NCBI RefSeq assembly: GCF_004348325.1
Contig: NZ_SMKF01000005.1
Coordinates: 1 to 64,000, forward strand
Direction of reading: 5' to 3'
Source of the DNA: Micromonospora sp. KC213
Lineage (GTDB): Bacteria > Actinomycetota > Actinomycetes > Mycobacteriales > Micromonosporaceae
Length of the DNA stretch: 64,000 bases
Shown: one piece after another, positions 52,355 through 61,133 of the stretch
Layout: each line of letters begins with the position of its first letter
Position numbering within the stretch: position 1 is the stretch's first letter
Translations under genes and position numbers: made by a program
Notes under the pieces: model-generated
What the model saw: only the letters and a program-made list of their open reading frames with translations
Databases searched by the model: none
What the model was told of the DNA's origin: nothing

Positions 52355-54225
52355 CGGTCCACCTCGATTTCCAGTCCGGAGGTCAACGGGCTGACCTCGG
52401 CGTACCCGCGTTGCTGCTCACGTTCCTGCTCGGCCTGCTCGTACGCGGTGACCAGGTCGGCGTATCCGGGGACGGCGGCCAACAACTCGCTGTGCGTACC
52501 CCGGGCCCGCACCCGCCCCTGCTCCAGGTAGATCACCTCGTCGGCGAGCGCGATGGTGGCCCGGCGGTAGGCGACGACCAGGATCGACGCGGCGGCCCGG
52601 CCGTCGGTCGGGGCGCGCAACCCGGCCAGGATGGCCGCCTCCACCCGCGGGTCGACCGCGCTCGTCGCGTCGTCGAGCACCAGCAGCCGGGGCCGCCCGG
52701 CCAACGCCCGGGCCAGGGTGAGCCGTTGCCGCTGCCCGCCGGAGAGCGAGGTGCCCCGCTCGCCGACCATGGTGTCCAGTCCTTCGGGCAGCGCGGCGAC
52801 GAAGCCGTCGGCCTCGGCCAGCCGCAGCGCCGCCCACACGTCGTCGTCGTCGATGCCCGGGCGGTCGAGGGAGATGTTGGCCCGGACCGTGTCGTCGAAG
52901 ACGAACGGCACCTGGGCGACCAGGGCGACGTTCGAGGCGAGGGCGTCGGCACGTAGCTCGCGCACGTCGACACCGTCCAGGGTGACCCGGCCGGCGCGCG
53001 GGTCGACCAGGCGTACCGCCAGCGCGGTCACGGTCGACTTGCCGGCTCCGGTCGGGCCGACCAGGGCGACGGTCTTCCCGGCCGGGACGCTGAAGGAGAC
53101 CTCGCCGAGCACCTCGGCGCCGGGCAGGTGCGCCTCGGCCGGCTCGTAGCGGAAGTGCACGTCGTGGAAGGCGAGCGTGGCCGGCGTGGGATTCGCCGGG
53201 TCGAGGTGGCGGTCGCCGTACGGCATCTTGCCGGTGGCGTCCAGCACCCGGCGGACCCGGTCCCAGCCGGCGACGCTGCGCGGCAGCTCGGCCAGCACCC
53301 AGCCGATGGCGCGCACCGGGAAGGCCAGCACGGTGAAGAGGAAGGCGACGCTGACCAGTTCGGTGACGCTGATCGCGCCGGAGCGCAGCCGGAAGGCCCC
53401 GACCACCAGCACGGCCAGGGTGCCGAGACCGGGCAGGGTCTCCAACATCGGGTCGAAGACGCCCCGCAGCCGGCCGACGGAGATCAGTGCGTCCCGCAGT
53501 TCCCCGACCCGGACGGCGAACCGGGCGGTCTCGTGGGCCTCCCGGCCCATCGTCTTGACCACCAGGGCGCCGTCGAAGCTCTCGTGGGCGATGCCGCTCA
53601 CCTCGGCGCGCAGCCGCTGCGCGTGGGCCTGCCGGGGGGCCATCCGTCGGGAGTAGACCACGTTGAGCGCGAAGAGCGCCGGGAAGACGGTCAGGCCGAC
53701 CAGCGCGAGCGCCCAGTCGGTGACGAAGAGTGAGACGATCGCGCCGACCAGCATCACCAGGGTGCCCACCGCGAAGGGCAGCGGGGCGATCGGATGCCAG
53801 ATGGCCTCCACGTCCGAGTTGGCGTTGGACAGCAGCGTGCCGGTGGCGTTGCGCTGGTGCCAGGCCAGCGGCAGTTCGAGGTAGCGGCGGGTGACCCGGC
53901 GGCGGTAGGCGGCCTGGAGGCGGTACTGCATGTAGCCGGCACCGAGGCGACGGCCGACGATGCCCACCACCCGCAGCACGCTGATGCCGAACAGCGCCGC
54001 CGCGCCCAGGGCCAGCGCGGCGACCGGGACGGACCCGCGGTCGATCGCCGGGACCACCACCTCGCCGACCACCGCGCCCACCACGTACGCGCTGGCGACT
54101 ATCAGGAGGCTGAACAGCACACTTCCCGCCACCGCCACCGCGAAGATGCGTGGTTGTTCCCGGATCGCCCGACCGAGGACCGACAGGCCCCGAACGATGA
54201 CGTCCCGACTCGTTCCGCTCGCCAC
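52351..54225 (-). CDS. ABC exporter half-transporter with degenerate nucleotide site
   Basis: 624 residues from GTG 54225 (GGGGGAG just upstream). Exporter membrane domain, then an NBD with Walker A LVGPTGAGKSTVTALA and signature LSGGQRQRLTLARAL. Walker B ends LLVLDDATSAVDP (Asp for the catalytic Glu) and the H-loop reads VVAYRRAT (Tyr for His). These two changes are typical of the non-hydrolysing site of heterodimeric exporters such as TM287/288. The partner, with intact residues, is the next gene. The drug or lipid substrate is unknown. Its stop overlaps GTG 52354 of repeat array B. Confidence 0.92.
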   Translation of the reverse strand: MASGTSRDVIVRGLSVLGRAIREQPRIFAVAVAGSVLFSLLIVASAYVVGAVVGEVVVPAIDRGSVPVAALALGAAALFGISVLRVVGIVGRRLGAGYMQYRLQAAYRRRVTRRYLELPLAWHQRNATGTLLSNANSDVEAIWHPIAPLPFAVGTLVMLVGAIVSLFVTDWALALVGLTVFPALFALNVVYSRRMAPRQAHAQRLRAEVSGIAHESFDGALVVKTMGREAHETARFAVRVGELRDALISVGRLRGVFDPMLETLPGLGTLAVLVVGAFRLRSGAISVTELVSVAFLFTVLAFPVRAIGWVLAELPRSVAGWDRVRRVLDATGKMPYGDRHLDPANPTPATLAFHDVHFRYEPAEAHLPGAEVLGEVSFSVPAGKTVALVGPTGAGKSTVTALAVRLVDPRAGRVTLDGVDVRELRADALASNVALVAQVPFVFDDTVRANISLDRPGIDDDDVWAALRLAEADGFVAALPEGLDTMVGERGTSLSGGQRQRLTLARALAGRPRLLVLDDATSAVDPRVEAAILAGLRAPTDGRAAASILVVAYRRATIALADEVIYLEQGRVRARGTHSELLAAVPGYADLVTAYEQAEQEREQQRGYAEVSPLTSGLEIEVDR

Positions 54226-54390
54226 GCTCTCCCCCGCCGTAAGCCGTCTTTGGATCCCTTCATCCTTACCGTTCGAAGCCAGCCCCGCCGACCGCAAGCG
54301 CTATGTCCGACATCACGTGTTGTGCCACAGCCCCGGCCGACGGTCCGCCCCGCCGCGCCGGCGGCTGCCCGCGGGCCTACCATCTCTGTC

Positions 54391-55020
54391 ATGCCGCGGT
54401 ACGCCCGATCGGAGCGCGAGGCGCTCGCCGACCTCATGCTGGAGCGGGGCCCCGAGGCGCCGACGGTCAACGAGGGGTGGACGACCCGGGACCTCGCCGC
54501 GCACCTGGTGCTGCGCGAACGCAGGTTGGACGCCGCCGGCGGCATCCTGCTGCCGCCGTTGCGCGGGTACGCCGAGCGGGTACGCCTGCGGATCGCCGCC
54601 CGTCCCTGGGCGGAACTGGTCGGGCAGGTCCGCCGGCCGCCGCTGTGGAGCCCGCTGAGCAACCCGGTCACCGACGAGCTGGCGAACACCCTGGAGTTCT
54701 TCATCCACCACGAGGACGTCCGCCGGGCGCAGTCGGGATGGCAGCCCCGCGATCTGCCCAGCGGCCTGCAGACCCAGCTGTGGCAGCGGGTCTGGCTGGT
54801 GGCCCGCGCAGCGCTGCGCCGGTTCCCGGCGGACCTGCTGGTGCAGGCGCCCGGGCACGGGGAGGTCGGCGTGGGCCGGGGCGGCGACCGGCTGCGTCTG
54901 GTGGGCAGCCCCGGCGAACTGGCGTTGTTCCTCTCCGGGCGGCAGCGGGTGGCCCGGGTCCAGGTCGACGGCCCGCCGGCCGGCGTCGAGCGACTCCGTA
55001 CCGCCCGGCTCGGCCTCTGA
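54391..55020 (+). CDS. TIGR03085-like DinB/maleylpyruvate isomerase-fold metal-binding protein
   Basis: 209 residues from ATG 54391. The start RYARSEREALADLMLERGPE, then NEGWTTRDLAAHLVLRERRL, with His in AAHLVLRE, matches the TIGR03085 family. LEFFIHHEDVRRAQSGWQPR supplies further His ligands (HHEDVRR). These proteins belong to the mycothiol-dependent/DinB-like metalloprotein superfamily, but the reaction is not established. It is divergent from the ABC exporter gene and stands alone. Confidence 0.82.
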   Translation: MPRYARSEREALADLMLERGPEAPTVNEGWTTRDLAAHLVLRERRLDAAGGILLPPLRGYAERVRLRIAARPWAELVGQVRRPPLWSPLSNPVTDELANTLEFFIHHEDVRRAQSGWQPRDLPSGLQTQLWQRVWLVARAALRRFPADLLVQAPGHGEVGVGRGGDRLRLVGSPGELALFLSGRQRVARVQVDGPPAGVERLRTARLGL

Positions 55021-55126
55021 TTCCCAGGCCGGCCCGCCCGGGAGTCCCGCTCGCCCCGACGGGGCGGCCCCGCCCGCCGGGGGCCGGGACGGGGAACCCA
55101 GCCACCGCGATGTGCACAATCGGTCA

Positions 55127-55154
55127 TTGTCAATACGCTGGCCGTCCGTACACA
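55127..55154 (+). promoter_or_regulatory. Candidate promoter of the terpene synthase gene
   Basis: TTGTCA (55127-55132), 16 bases, then TACACA (55149-55154) resembles a housekeeping sigma promoter, about 75 bases before the terpene synthase ATG. The surrounding 55021-55230 stretch holds no gene I can see. Confidence 0.4.
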
Positions 55155-55230
55155 CTGGATTCTCGCCGTCGCATTTCCCGTACCCTTCTGCGCACCGGCC
55201 CGGACCGGTCGGTGCGGACAGGGGGCCATC

Positions 55231-56175
55231 ATGCGCAGCACCGCCGTGTCGGCACTGCACGAGCCGCCCTTCGCCACGGCCCGACATCCGGGCACCGACG
55301 AGGTGGCGGCGCAGAGCCTGCACTGGGCCGGACGCCTCGAACTGGTCGACTGCGGGCCCCGGCAGCGCCGGCTGGGGCGGGCCGCCGCGGCGGAGTTGGC
55401 CGGCCGCACCTGCCCGGCCGCCCCGCTCGACCGACTCCGGCTGCTCACCGACCTGATCACCTGGCTGTTCGTGATGGACGACGCCTGCGACGAGGACGGC
55501 CTCGGGGCGGAGGCAATCCGGCTGGCTCCGACCGTCGCCGCCCTGCTGGACGTGCTCGACCGGCTCGGCGCGCCGCACGGGCAGGCACCGGGGGACGCCG
55601 GCCCACTCGGGCTGGCGCTGGCCGACATCTGCCGGCGGGTCCGGGACCAGCACCGGCCGGCTTTGCTGCTGCGACTGATCAGCCAACTGCGGGAATACCT
55701 GCTCTCCCTACTCTGGGAGGCGGCGAACCGGGAACGCCGGCGGGTGCCGGGGCTGGCGGAATACGTGCAGATGCGGCGGCACACCGGTGGCGCCCGGCCG
55801 AGCCTGACCCTGACCGACCTGGCGTACGACGGGCAGCCGACGGCGCGGCGGCGCAGCGCCCCGGAGGTGCTCGCCCTGGACGACCTCGCCGCCGACCTGG
55901 TCTGCTGGTGCAACGACCTGTTCTCGCACCACAAGGAGCGGCAGGCGGAGTCCGACGCGCAGAATCTGGTCACCGTGATCGCGGCGCAGGCCGGGCTGGA
56001 CGCGGACAGCGCCTTCCGGGTCGCGGCGGACCGGTTCAACCAGGGGTTGGCCCGGTACCTGGCCCGGGACAGCGTGCTGGCCGCCGATCCGGCGCTGGCG
56101 TCCTTCCTCGCCGCCCGGCGAGCCTGGATCCGGGCGACGTACGACTGGTCGCTGCGGGCGGACCGATATGCATGA
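55231..56175 (+). CDS. Class I terpene synthase (terpene cyclase)
   Basis: 314 residues. The aspartate-rich motif is FVMDDACDEDG (D-D-x2-D, near residues 81-88) and the NSE motif is CNDLFSHHKERQ (N-D-x2-S-x3-E, near 230-241), the two Mg-diphosphate sites. DWSLRADRY at the C-terminus gives the conserved R-Y pair. The length fits bacterial mono/sesquiterpene cyclases. It ionises a prenyl diphosphate and cyclises it; the product cannot be read from sequence. ATG 55231 follows GGGGG. No P450, prenyltransferase or methyltransferase lies beside it, so substrate must come from elsewhere. Confidence 0.88.
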   Translation: MRSTAVSALHEPPFATARHPGTDEVAAQSLHWAGRLELVDCGPRQRRLGRAAAAELAGRTCPAAPLDRLRLLTDLITWLFVMDDACDEDGLGAEAIRLAPTVAALLDVLDRLGAPHGQAPGDAGPLGLALADICRRVRDQHRPALLLRLISQLREYLLSLLWEAANRERRRVPGLAEYVQMRRHTGGARPSLTLTDLAYDGQPTARRRSAPEVLALDDLAADLVCWCNDLFSHHKERQAESDAQNLVTVIAAQAGLDADSAFRVAADRFNQGLARYLARDSVLAADPALASFLAARRAWIRATYDWSLRADRYA

Positions 56176-56269
56176 TCTTCACCTGCTGCGTCCGGGGCTC
56201 AGCCGCCTCTCAGTTTTGAGGGCTAGCCGACCCGCCGGTGCAGGCAATACTCTTCGGTAACCGCAAAGC

Positions 56270-56289
56270 GACGTGACCCCCGTCACGTC
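56270..56289. promoter_or_regulatory. Perfect palindrome upstream of the acyl-CoA synthetase
   Basis: GACGTGAC (56270-56277) and GTCACGTC (56282-56289) are perfect 8-bp arms around four C residues, 27 bases before ATG 56317. Position and symmetry suggest a repressor site (for example a TetR-type fatty-acid regulator) or a 5' leader hairpin. The regulator is unidentified. Confidence 0.5.
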
Positions 56290-56316
56290 TGACACCCCTT
56301 GAAGGCGGCTACAGCG

Positions 56317-58143
56317 ATGGCTCTCGATGTACCGTACCGTTCCATCCCCGACATGTTCCTCAAGCGCGTGGCCGCGACACCCGATCGCCACGCTTTCGGT
56401 CACCCCAACGCGGACGACTCCGGTGCGGTGTGGCTCACCTGGGAACAGGTCGGACAGCGGGCCACGGCGGTCGCCGCCGGCCTGCACGGGCTGGGCGTCG
56501 GCCTGGAAGATCCGGTGGCGATCCTGGCCAACACCCGGCTGGACTGGGTGATCGCCGACTTCGGCATCATGTGCGCCGGTGGCGCCACCACCACGGTGTA
56601 CCCGACCACCGAACCGGAGGACGCGGTGTACATCATCGCCGACTCCAAGTCGCGGGTGCTGTTCGCCGAGAATCCCGCCCAGGCCGCCAAGGTCGCGGGC
56701 GCGCACCTGCCGGCGCTGACCCACGTGGTCCTGTTCGACGGAGTGCCCGACCCGGCCGCCGCGGTACCCCAGCTCACCCTGGCCGAGCTGGAACAGCAGG
56801 GCCGGCAGGTCCTCGCGGCGGACCGGGGTTTGATCGAGCGGCTGGTCGCCCCGATCGGACCGGAGAACCTCGCCACCCTGATCTACACCTCCGGCACCAC
56901 CGGCCGCCCCAAGGGCGTCGAGCTGCTGCACGGCGGCTGGTGCTGGGAGGGTGTGGCGCAGTCCGAGATCGGGCTGCTGCGCCAGGACGACCTCCAGTAC
57001 CTCTGGCTGCCGCTGTCCCACTCGTTCGGCAAGACGCTGCTGTGCGGGGCGACCCACGTCGGCCTGCCCACCTACGTCGACGGCCGGGTGGAGAAGCTGG
57101 TCGACCTGCTGGGCATCATCCGCCCGACGCTGATGTGCGGGGCGCCGCGGGTCTTCGAGAAGGTCTACAACAAGGCGGTCACCACGGCCCGGGACGCCGG
57201 TGGCGCCAAGGCCAAGATCTTCGCCTGGGCGGTGGCGGTCGGTAAGGAGAAGGTCGCCCTGGAGCAGGCCGGCAGGCCGCTCCCGACCGGGCTGAGACTG
57301 AAGTACGCGCTGGCCGAGAAGTTGGTGTTCAGCAAGCTCCAGGCTCGCCTCGGCGGCCGGATCCGGGTGCTGGTCTCCGGCGCCGCGCCGCTGAGCCCGG
57401 AGATCGCCACCTTCTTCGCCGCCGCCAACCTGCCCATCTGCGAGGGGTACGGCCTCACCGAGACCAGTGCCGGCGCCTTCGTCGCCCGGCCGCACGCCAA
57501 CCGGATCGGCACCGTCGGCCAGGCGCTGGGCGACCTGGAGTGCCGGATCGACACCGACGGGGAGATCCTGCTGCGGGGCGGGCCGGTGATGCGCGGGTAC
57601 CACAACCTGCCCGCCGAGACGGCCGCCGTGTTCACCGAGGACGGCTTCTTCCGTACCGGGGACATCGGCAGCCTGGACGACGAGGGCTACCTGCGCATCA
57701 CCGACCGGAAGAAGGACCTGGTCAAGACCTCTGGCGGCAAGTACGTCGCGCCGTCGCACATCGAGGGCATGTTCAAGGCGGTCTGCCCGTACACCTCGCA
57801 GGCGGTCGTCATCGGGCAGGCCCGCAACTACTGCACCATGCTGGTCACGCTGGACCCGGACGCGATCAAGAGTTGGGCGGCCGGCGGCCCGCTGGAGGGC
57901 CGGGACTACGCCGAGATCGTCGCCTCGCCGCAGGCGCGGGCCATGGTCGAGGAGTACGTCGCGCAGCTCAACGCCCGGCTCAACCGGTGGGAGACGATCA
58001 AGAAGGTCACCATCCTGCCGCGCGACCTGACCATCGAGCACGGTGAGATCACCCCATCGTTGAAGATCAAGCGGCGGGGCGTGGAGAGCAACTTCGCCGC
58101 CGAGATCGACAAGATGTACGAGGGTGCCCTGGCCGAGATCTGA
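56317..58143 (+). CDS. Long-chain fatty acid--CoA ligase (FadD15-like)
   Basis: 608 residues. AMP-binding enzyme: phosphate loop LIYTSGTTGRPKGVELLHGG, ICEGYGLTETSAGAFVA, the adenine-binding FRTGDIGSLDDEGYLRITDR, then KKDLVKTSGGKYVAPSHIEG with the hinge, and the C-terminal catalytic region GEITPSLKIKRR. It activates fatty acids to acyl-CoA through an acyl-adenylate. ATG 56317 was chosen because the family body begins MALDVPYRSIPDMFLKRVAA; TTG 56299 is a weaker alternative. A palindrome upstream may control it. Ends at a strong hairpin. Confidence 0.94.
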   Translation: MALDVPYRSIPDMFLKRVAATPDRHAFGHPNADDSGAVWLTWEQVGQRATAVAAGLHGLGVGLEDPVAILANTRLDWVIADFGIMCAGGATTTVYPTTEPEDAVYIIADSKSRVLFAENPAQAAKVAGAHLPALTHVVLFDGVPDPAAAVPQLTLAELEQQGRQVLAADRGLIERLVAPIGPENLATLIYTSGTTGRPKGVELLHGGWCWEGVAQSEIGLLRQDDLQYLWLPLSHSFGKTLLCGATHVGLPTYVDGRVEKLVDLLGIIRPTLMCGAPRVFEKVYNKAVTTARDAGGAKAKIFAWAVAVGKEKVALEQAGRPLPTGLRLKYALAEKLVFSKLQARLGGRIRVLVSGAAPLSPEIATFFAAANLPICEGYGLTETSAGAFVARPHANRIGTVGQALGDLECRIDTDGEILLRGGPVMRGYHNLPAETAAVFTEDGFFRTGDIGSLDDEGYLRITDRKKDLVKTSGGKYVAPSHIEGMFKAVCPYTSQAVVIGQARNYCTMLVTLDPDAIKSWAAGGPLEGRDYAEIVASPQARAMVEEYVAQLNARLNRWETIKKVTILPRDLTIEHGEITPSLKIKRRGVESNFAAEIDKMYEGALAEI

Positions 58144-58150
58144 CCGAGCA

Positions 58151-58189
58151 GGGGGTGGCCGGGCCGACGGCTCGGGCACGGCCACCCCC
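58151..58189. terminator. Strong bidirectional hairpin
   Basis: GGGGGTGGCCG (58151-58161) and CGGCCACCCCC (58179-58189) are perfect 11-bp arms around 17 bases, between the convergent acyl-CoA ligase and LtrA genes. Confidence 0.75.
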
Positions 58190-58216
58190 GTCCACCGGCA
58201 CTCCGCGGCGACCGGC

Positions 58217-59476
58217 TCACCCATACCGGCCGCGCCAGCGGGTGCCTTCGACCTCGTGCTCCTCCTGCCGGACCGCGCGGCGCAACTCGCCGTCGGTCAG
58301 GGTCTGCGTGACGACGGTGGCCACGCAGACCACCGCCAGGACCGCCAGCGCCACCAACTCCGGCAGCCTCACCCCGACCGGCGCGAGCACGGCGAGCAGC
58401 AGTACGGCCGCCAGCGGCGGCCACCGCAGCACGCGCAACGCCCGCAGCCCGCAGGCGACCAGGCTGAGCAGGTACAGCCCCACCCCGCCCCAGAGCACCA
58501 TGATCCAGAACCAACCCAGCGGCGGCCCCCAGGCGGGCTCCCCCGGCGACGCCGCCTCAGCCAGTAGGTCCTCCAGGCCGAGGGCGAGAAGGATGACGCC
58601 CGCGATCATCGGCAGGTGCAGGTAGGTGTACGCGTCCCGGGCCAGCCGCCGCCGGGCGGTCGGTTCGCGGGCCCGGTGCAGGGCCTGCTCGACCGCCAGC
58701 GCCAGGGTGTCGAAGTACGCCCACCACAGCGCCGAGGCCACCGCCACGCCCAGCAGCGCGGCGACCACCACCGGCCAGCTCAGTGGCAGCTCGGTGACGA
58801 ACTTCGGGCCGATGCCCAGCGCGATGATCGACTCGCCGAGCGCCACCAGCACGATCAGCGCGTGCCGGTCCGCCCAGTGCCCGGTGGAGGCCACCGTCCA
58901 GTACGCCCGGCCGAGCGTGACACCCCCGACGTACTCGACGGACAGGGCCGCCAGCCAGAGACACAGGCGCAGCCTGTCCTCAGCGACGCCGTCGGCGATC
59001 CGCGGCGGCACCGTCGCGGCGACGACCAGCAGCCCGGTGGCGACCACCGGCAGCACGGCAACCAGCGCCCAGCGGCGCAGCGGCGTCCGGTCGGCGCGGT
59101 GCAGCCAGCCGAAGACCACCAGCTGCGTGGCGCGGACCAGGAAGTAGCAGCCGGCGAAGAAGATCGGGCCGTCGATGCCGCCGGGTCCGTCGCGGAAGGC
59201 GCCGGGCATGCTCAGCGCGAGCAGGAAGGTGACGGCGGCGGTGACGAAGCCGACCACCGGCAGGACACCCTGGTCGACACGGACCGCGTTGCCGAGCGCG
59301 GCGAAGCCGGTCCAACACCACCAGAGCAACGCCAGCACCAGCAGGGCACCGAACAGGTCGGGCACGGTCGCCAGGCTCGACGTCAGATCGGTGACGGTGA
59401 GGAAGGCGAAGACGAAGATCAGGTCGTAGAAGAGCTCCACCCGGCTGGTGCGGGAACCGGGTGGGGCCGGCCGCAT
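58217..59476 (-). CDS. Low temperature requirement A (LtrA) family membrane protein
   Basis: About 419 residues from ATG 59476. The family opening SRVELFYDLIFVFAFLTVTD is followed by about ten membrane segments (LFGALLVLALLWWCWTGFAA, LPVVGFVTAAVTFLLALSMP) and the central HALIVLVALGESIIALGIG, then WWAYFD, which are LtrA signatures. LtrA was named for cold growth in Listeria; the molecular role is unknown. A 37-residue longer start at 59587 exists but lacks conserved sequence. Confidence 0.9.
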   Translation of the reverse strand: MRPAPPGSRTSRVELFYDLIFVFAFLTVTDLTSSLATVPDLFGALLVLALLWWCWTGFAALGNAVRVDQGVLPVVGFVTAAVTFLLALSMPGAFRDGPGGIDGPIFFAGCYFLVRATQLVVFGWLHRADRTPLRRWALVAVLPVVATGLLVVAATVPPRIADGVAEDRLRLCLWLAALSVEYVGGVTLGRAYWTVASTGHWADRHALIVLVALGESIIALGIGPKFVTELPLSWPVVVAALLGVAVASALWWAYFDTLALAVEQALHRAREPTARRRLARDAYTYLHLPMIAGVILLALGLEDLLAEAASPGEPAWGPPLGWFWIMVLWGGVGLYLLSLVACGLRALRVLRWPPLAAVLLLAVLAPVGVRLPELVALAVLAVVCVATVVTQTLTDGELRRAVRQEEHEVEGTRWRGRYG

Positions 59477-59617
59477 CCTGCCCGTCCCCCACCAGCGTCC
59501 ACCCGCCACACCAGCAGTCTGGCAGCCGTGCCGCCAGCCGGGCCGTCGATCGCCCGCGGACCCGTCGGACGTGGTGGCGGGGAGCACCCGGCCGGCACCG
59601 ACCGAGGGGCGTTGGTC

Positions 59618-61075
59618 TCAGGCGATGACCGTGGCCTCCCGCCACTGCCGGCGGGCGGAACGGTCCAGGTCGTAGCGGACCGCCGCGAGCCGACCCACCG
59701 CCTCCTCCAGATCCGCTGCGGGCAGGGTGAAGGGCAGCCGCAGGAACCGCTCCAGGGTGCCGTCCAGGCCGAACCGGGGGCCGGGCGCGAGCCGTACGCC
59801 GACGTCCTCGGCGGCGCGGGCGAGCGCGCTGGAGATCGGGCCGTCCAGCTCGGCCCAGAGGGTGACGCCGCCGGACGGCGAGGTGACCCGCCAGTCGGGC
59901 AGCCGTGCGGCGAGCGCGGCGAGCAGGGCGTCGCGTTGGGCGGCGAGCTGGGCCCGGCGGGCTTCGACGATGGCCGGGGCGTCGGCGAGCAGGTGCACCG
60001 CCACGAGCTGGTCGAGCACCGGGCTGGCCATGTCGACGCCGACCCTGGCGGCGGCGAGCCGCTGGACCTGCGGCGCGGAGGCACGTACCCACCCGATCCG
60101 CAGCCCGCCCCAGTAGGGCTTGCTCATCCCGCCGATGCTGATCACCCGACTGTGCCGGTCGTACGCGGCGACCGGCGGAGGCATCGGGGTGGCGTCCAGC
60201 GGCAGGTCCACGAAGGACTCGTCGACCACCAGGTCGGTGCCGGCTGCGTGCGCCGCGGCGACCGCCTTCTCCCGCAGCTCGGCCGGCATCAGGTGACCGG
60301 TCGGGTTCTGAAAGTCGGGGATCAGGTAGGCCAGCTTGGGACGGATCTGCCGGAGGCTGCCCAGCAGCAGGTCCGGGTCCCAGCCGACGCCGTCGGTGGA
60401 CAGGCCGTGGGTGCTGACCCGGGCGCGGCGCGCGGCCAGTGCGGCCAGCGCGTTGGGATAGGTGGGGGACTCGACCAGCACGGTGCCGCCGGGGGCCAGC
60501 GTCAGCCGCAGCACGAGGTCCAGCGCGTGCTGGGTGCCGCTGGTGACCATGATCTGCTCGGCACTGGTGGGCAGCCCACGGTCCGTGTACGACCGGGCCA
60601 CCGCGTCGCGCAGCTCGATGATCCCGGTCGGGTGGTAGCCGGCACCGCCCAGGTATCGCGGCAGGTCCTCGGTGGCGGCCCGGGCTGCCGGGACGAGCTG
60701 GGGCGGGGCGGCCAGCGCGGCCACCCCGAGGTCGATCATGTCGCGGTCGTCGAGCGGGGTCCACAGGCCGGTGCTGGCGACCCGGTGGGTGCCGGGCAGC
60801 ATCGTCCAGCTTCCCGCGCCGCGTCGGCTGGCGAGGTGGCCGGTCTCGCGGAGCTGCCGGTAGGCGGCGGTGACGGTGGTCCGGCTGACCCGCAGCGCCT
60901 CGGCGAGTTCCCGCTCGGCGGGCAGGCGTACCCCCAGCGCGAGCCGGCCGTCGGCGAGCAGGCCACGGACGGCGGCCGCGAGGGCGGCGTAGTCCGGACT
61001 GCGGCGACGGCCCGGCAAGGCGTGCCACTGCCCCAACAGTCGGGCCAATTGGGCTCCGCGCACCTGGCTTGTCAT
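59618..61075 (-). CDS. MocR-type GntR/aminotransferase transcriptional regulator
   Basis: 485 residues from ATG 61075 (GAAGGTGG just upstream). The N-terminal GntR winged HTH (LGVRLPAERELAEALRVSRT, then TVTAAYRQLRETGHL) is joined to a fold-I aminotransferase domain (ESPTYPNALAALAARRARVS, IPDFQNPTGHLMP, VVDESFVDL) with PLP lysine in IGGMSKPYWGGLRIGW. Unlike the truncated homologue at the left edge, the Lys is intact. MocR proteins use PLP or an amino-acid adduct as ligand. It is divergent from a YczE-type gene, a known recurrent MocR arrangement, and probably controls it. Confidence 0.93.
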   Translation of the reverse strand: MTSQVRGAQLARLLGQWHALPGRRRSPDYAALAAAVRGLLADGRLALGVRLPAERELAEALRVSRTTVTAAYRQLRETGHLASRRGAGSWTMLPGTHRVASTGLWTPLDDRDMIDLGVAALAAPPQLVPAARAATEDLPRYLGGAGYHPTGIIELRDAVARSYTDRGLPTSAEQIMVTSGTQHALDLVLRLTLAPGGTVLVESPTYPNALAALAARRARVSTHGLSTDGVGWDPDLLLGSLRQIRPKLAYLIPDFQNPTGHLMPAELREKAVAAAHAAGTDLVVDESFVDLPLDATPMPPPVAAYDRHSRVISIGGMSKPYWGGLRIGWVRASAPQVQRLAAARVGVDMASPVLDQLVAVHLLADAPAIVEARRAQLAAQRDALLAALAARLPDWRVTSPSGGVTLWAELDGPISSALARAAEDVGVRLAPGPRFGLDGTLERFLRLPFTLPAADLEEAVGRLAAVRYDLDRSARRQWREATVIA

Positions 61076-61090
61076 GGCCACCTTCCCGAA

Positions 61091-61131
61091 ATTGGTTCTA
61101 CTGTCCGCAACATTGGCCGTTAGGTTGGCAT
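61091..61131. promoter_or_regulatory. Direct repeats between MocR and yczE-type genes
   Basis: ATTGGTTC (61091-61098) and ATTGGCCG (61112-61119) are 21 bases apart, two helical turns, and a third GTTGGCA follows at 61124-61130. MocR regulators bind spaced direct repeats in such divergent regions. Only about 58 bases separate the two starts. Confidence 0.45.
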
Positions 61132-61133
61132 GC

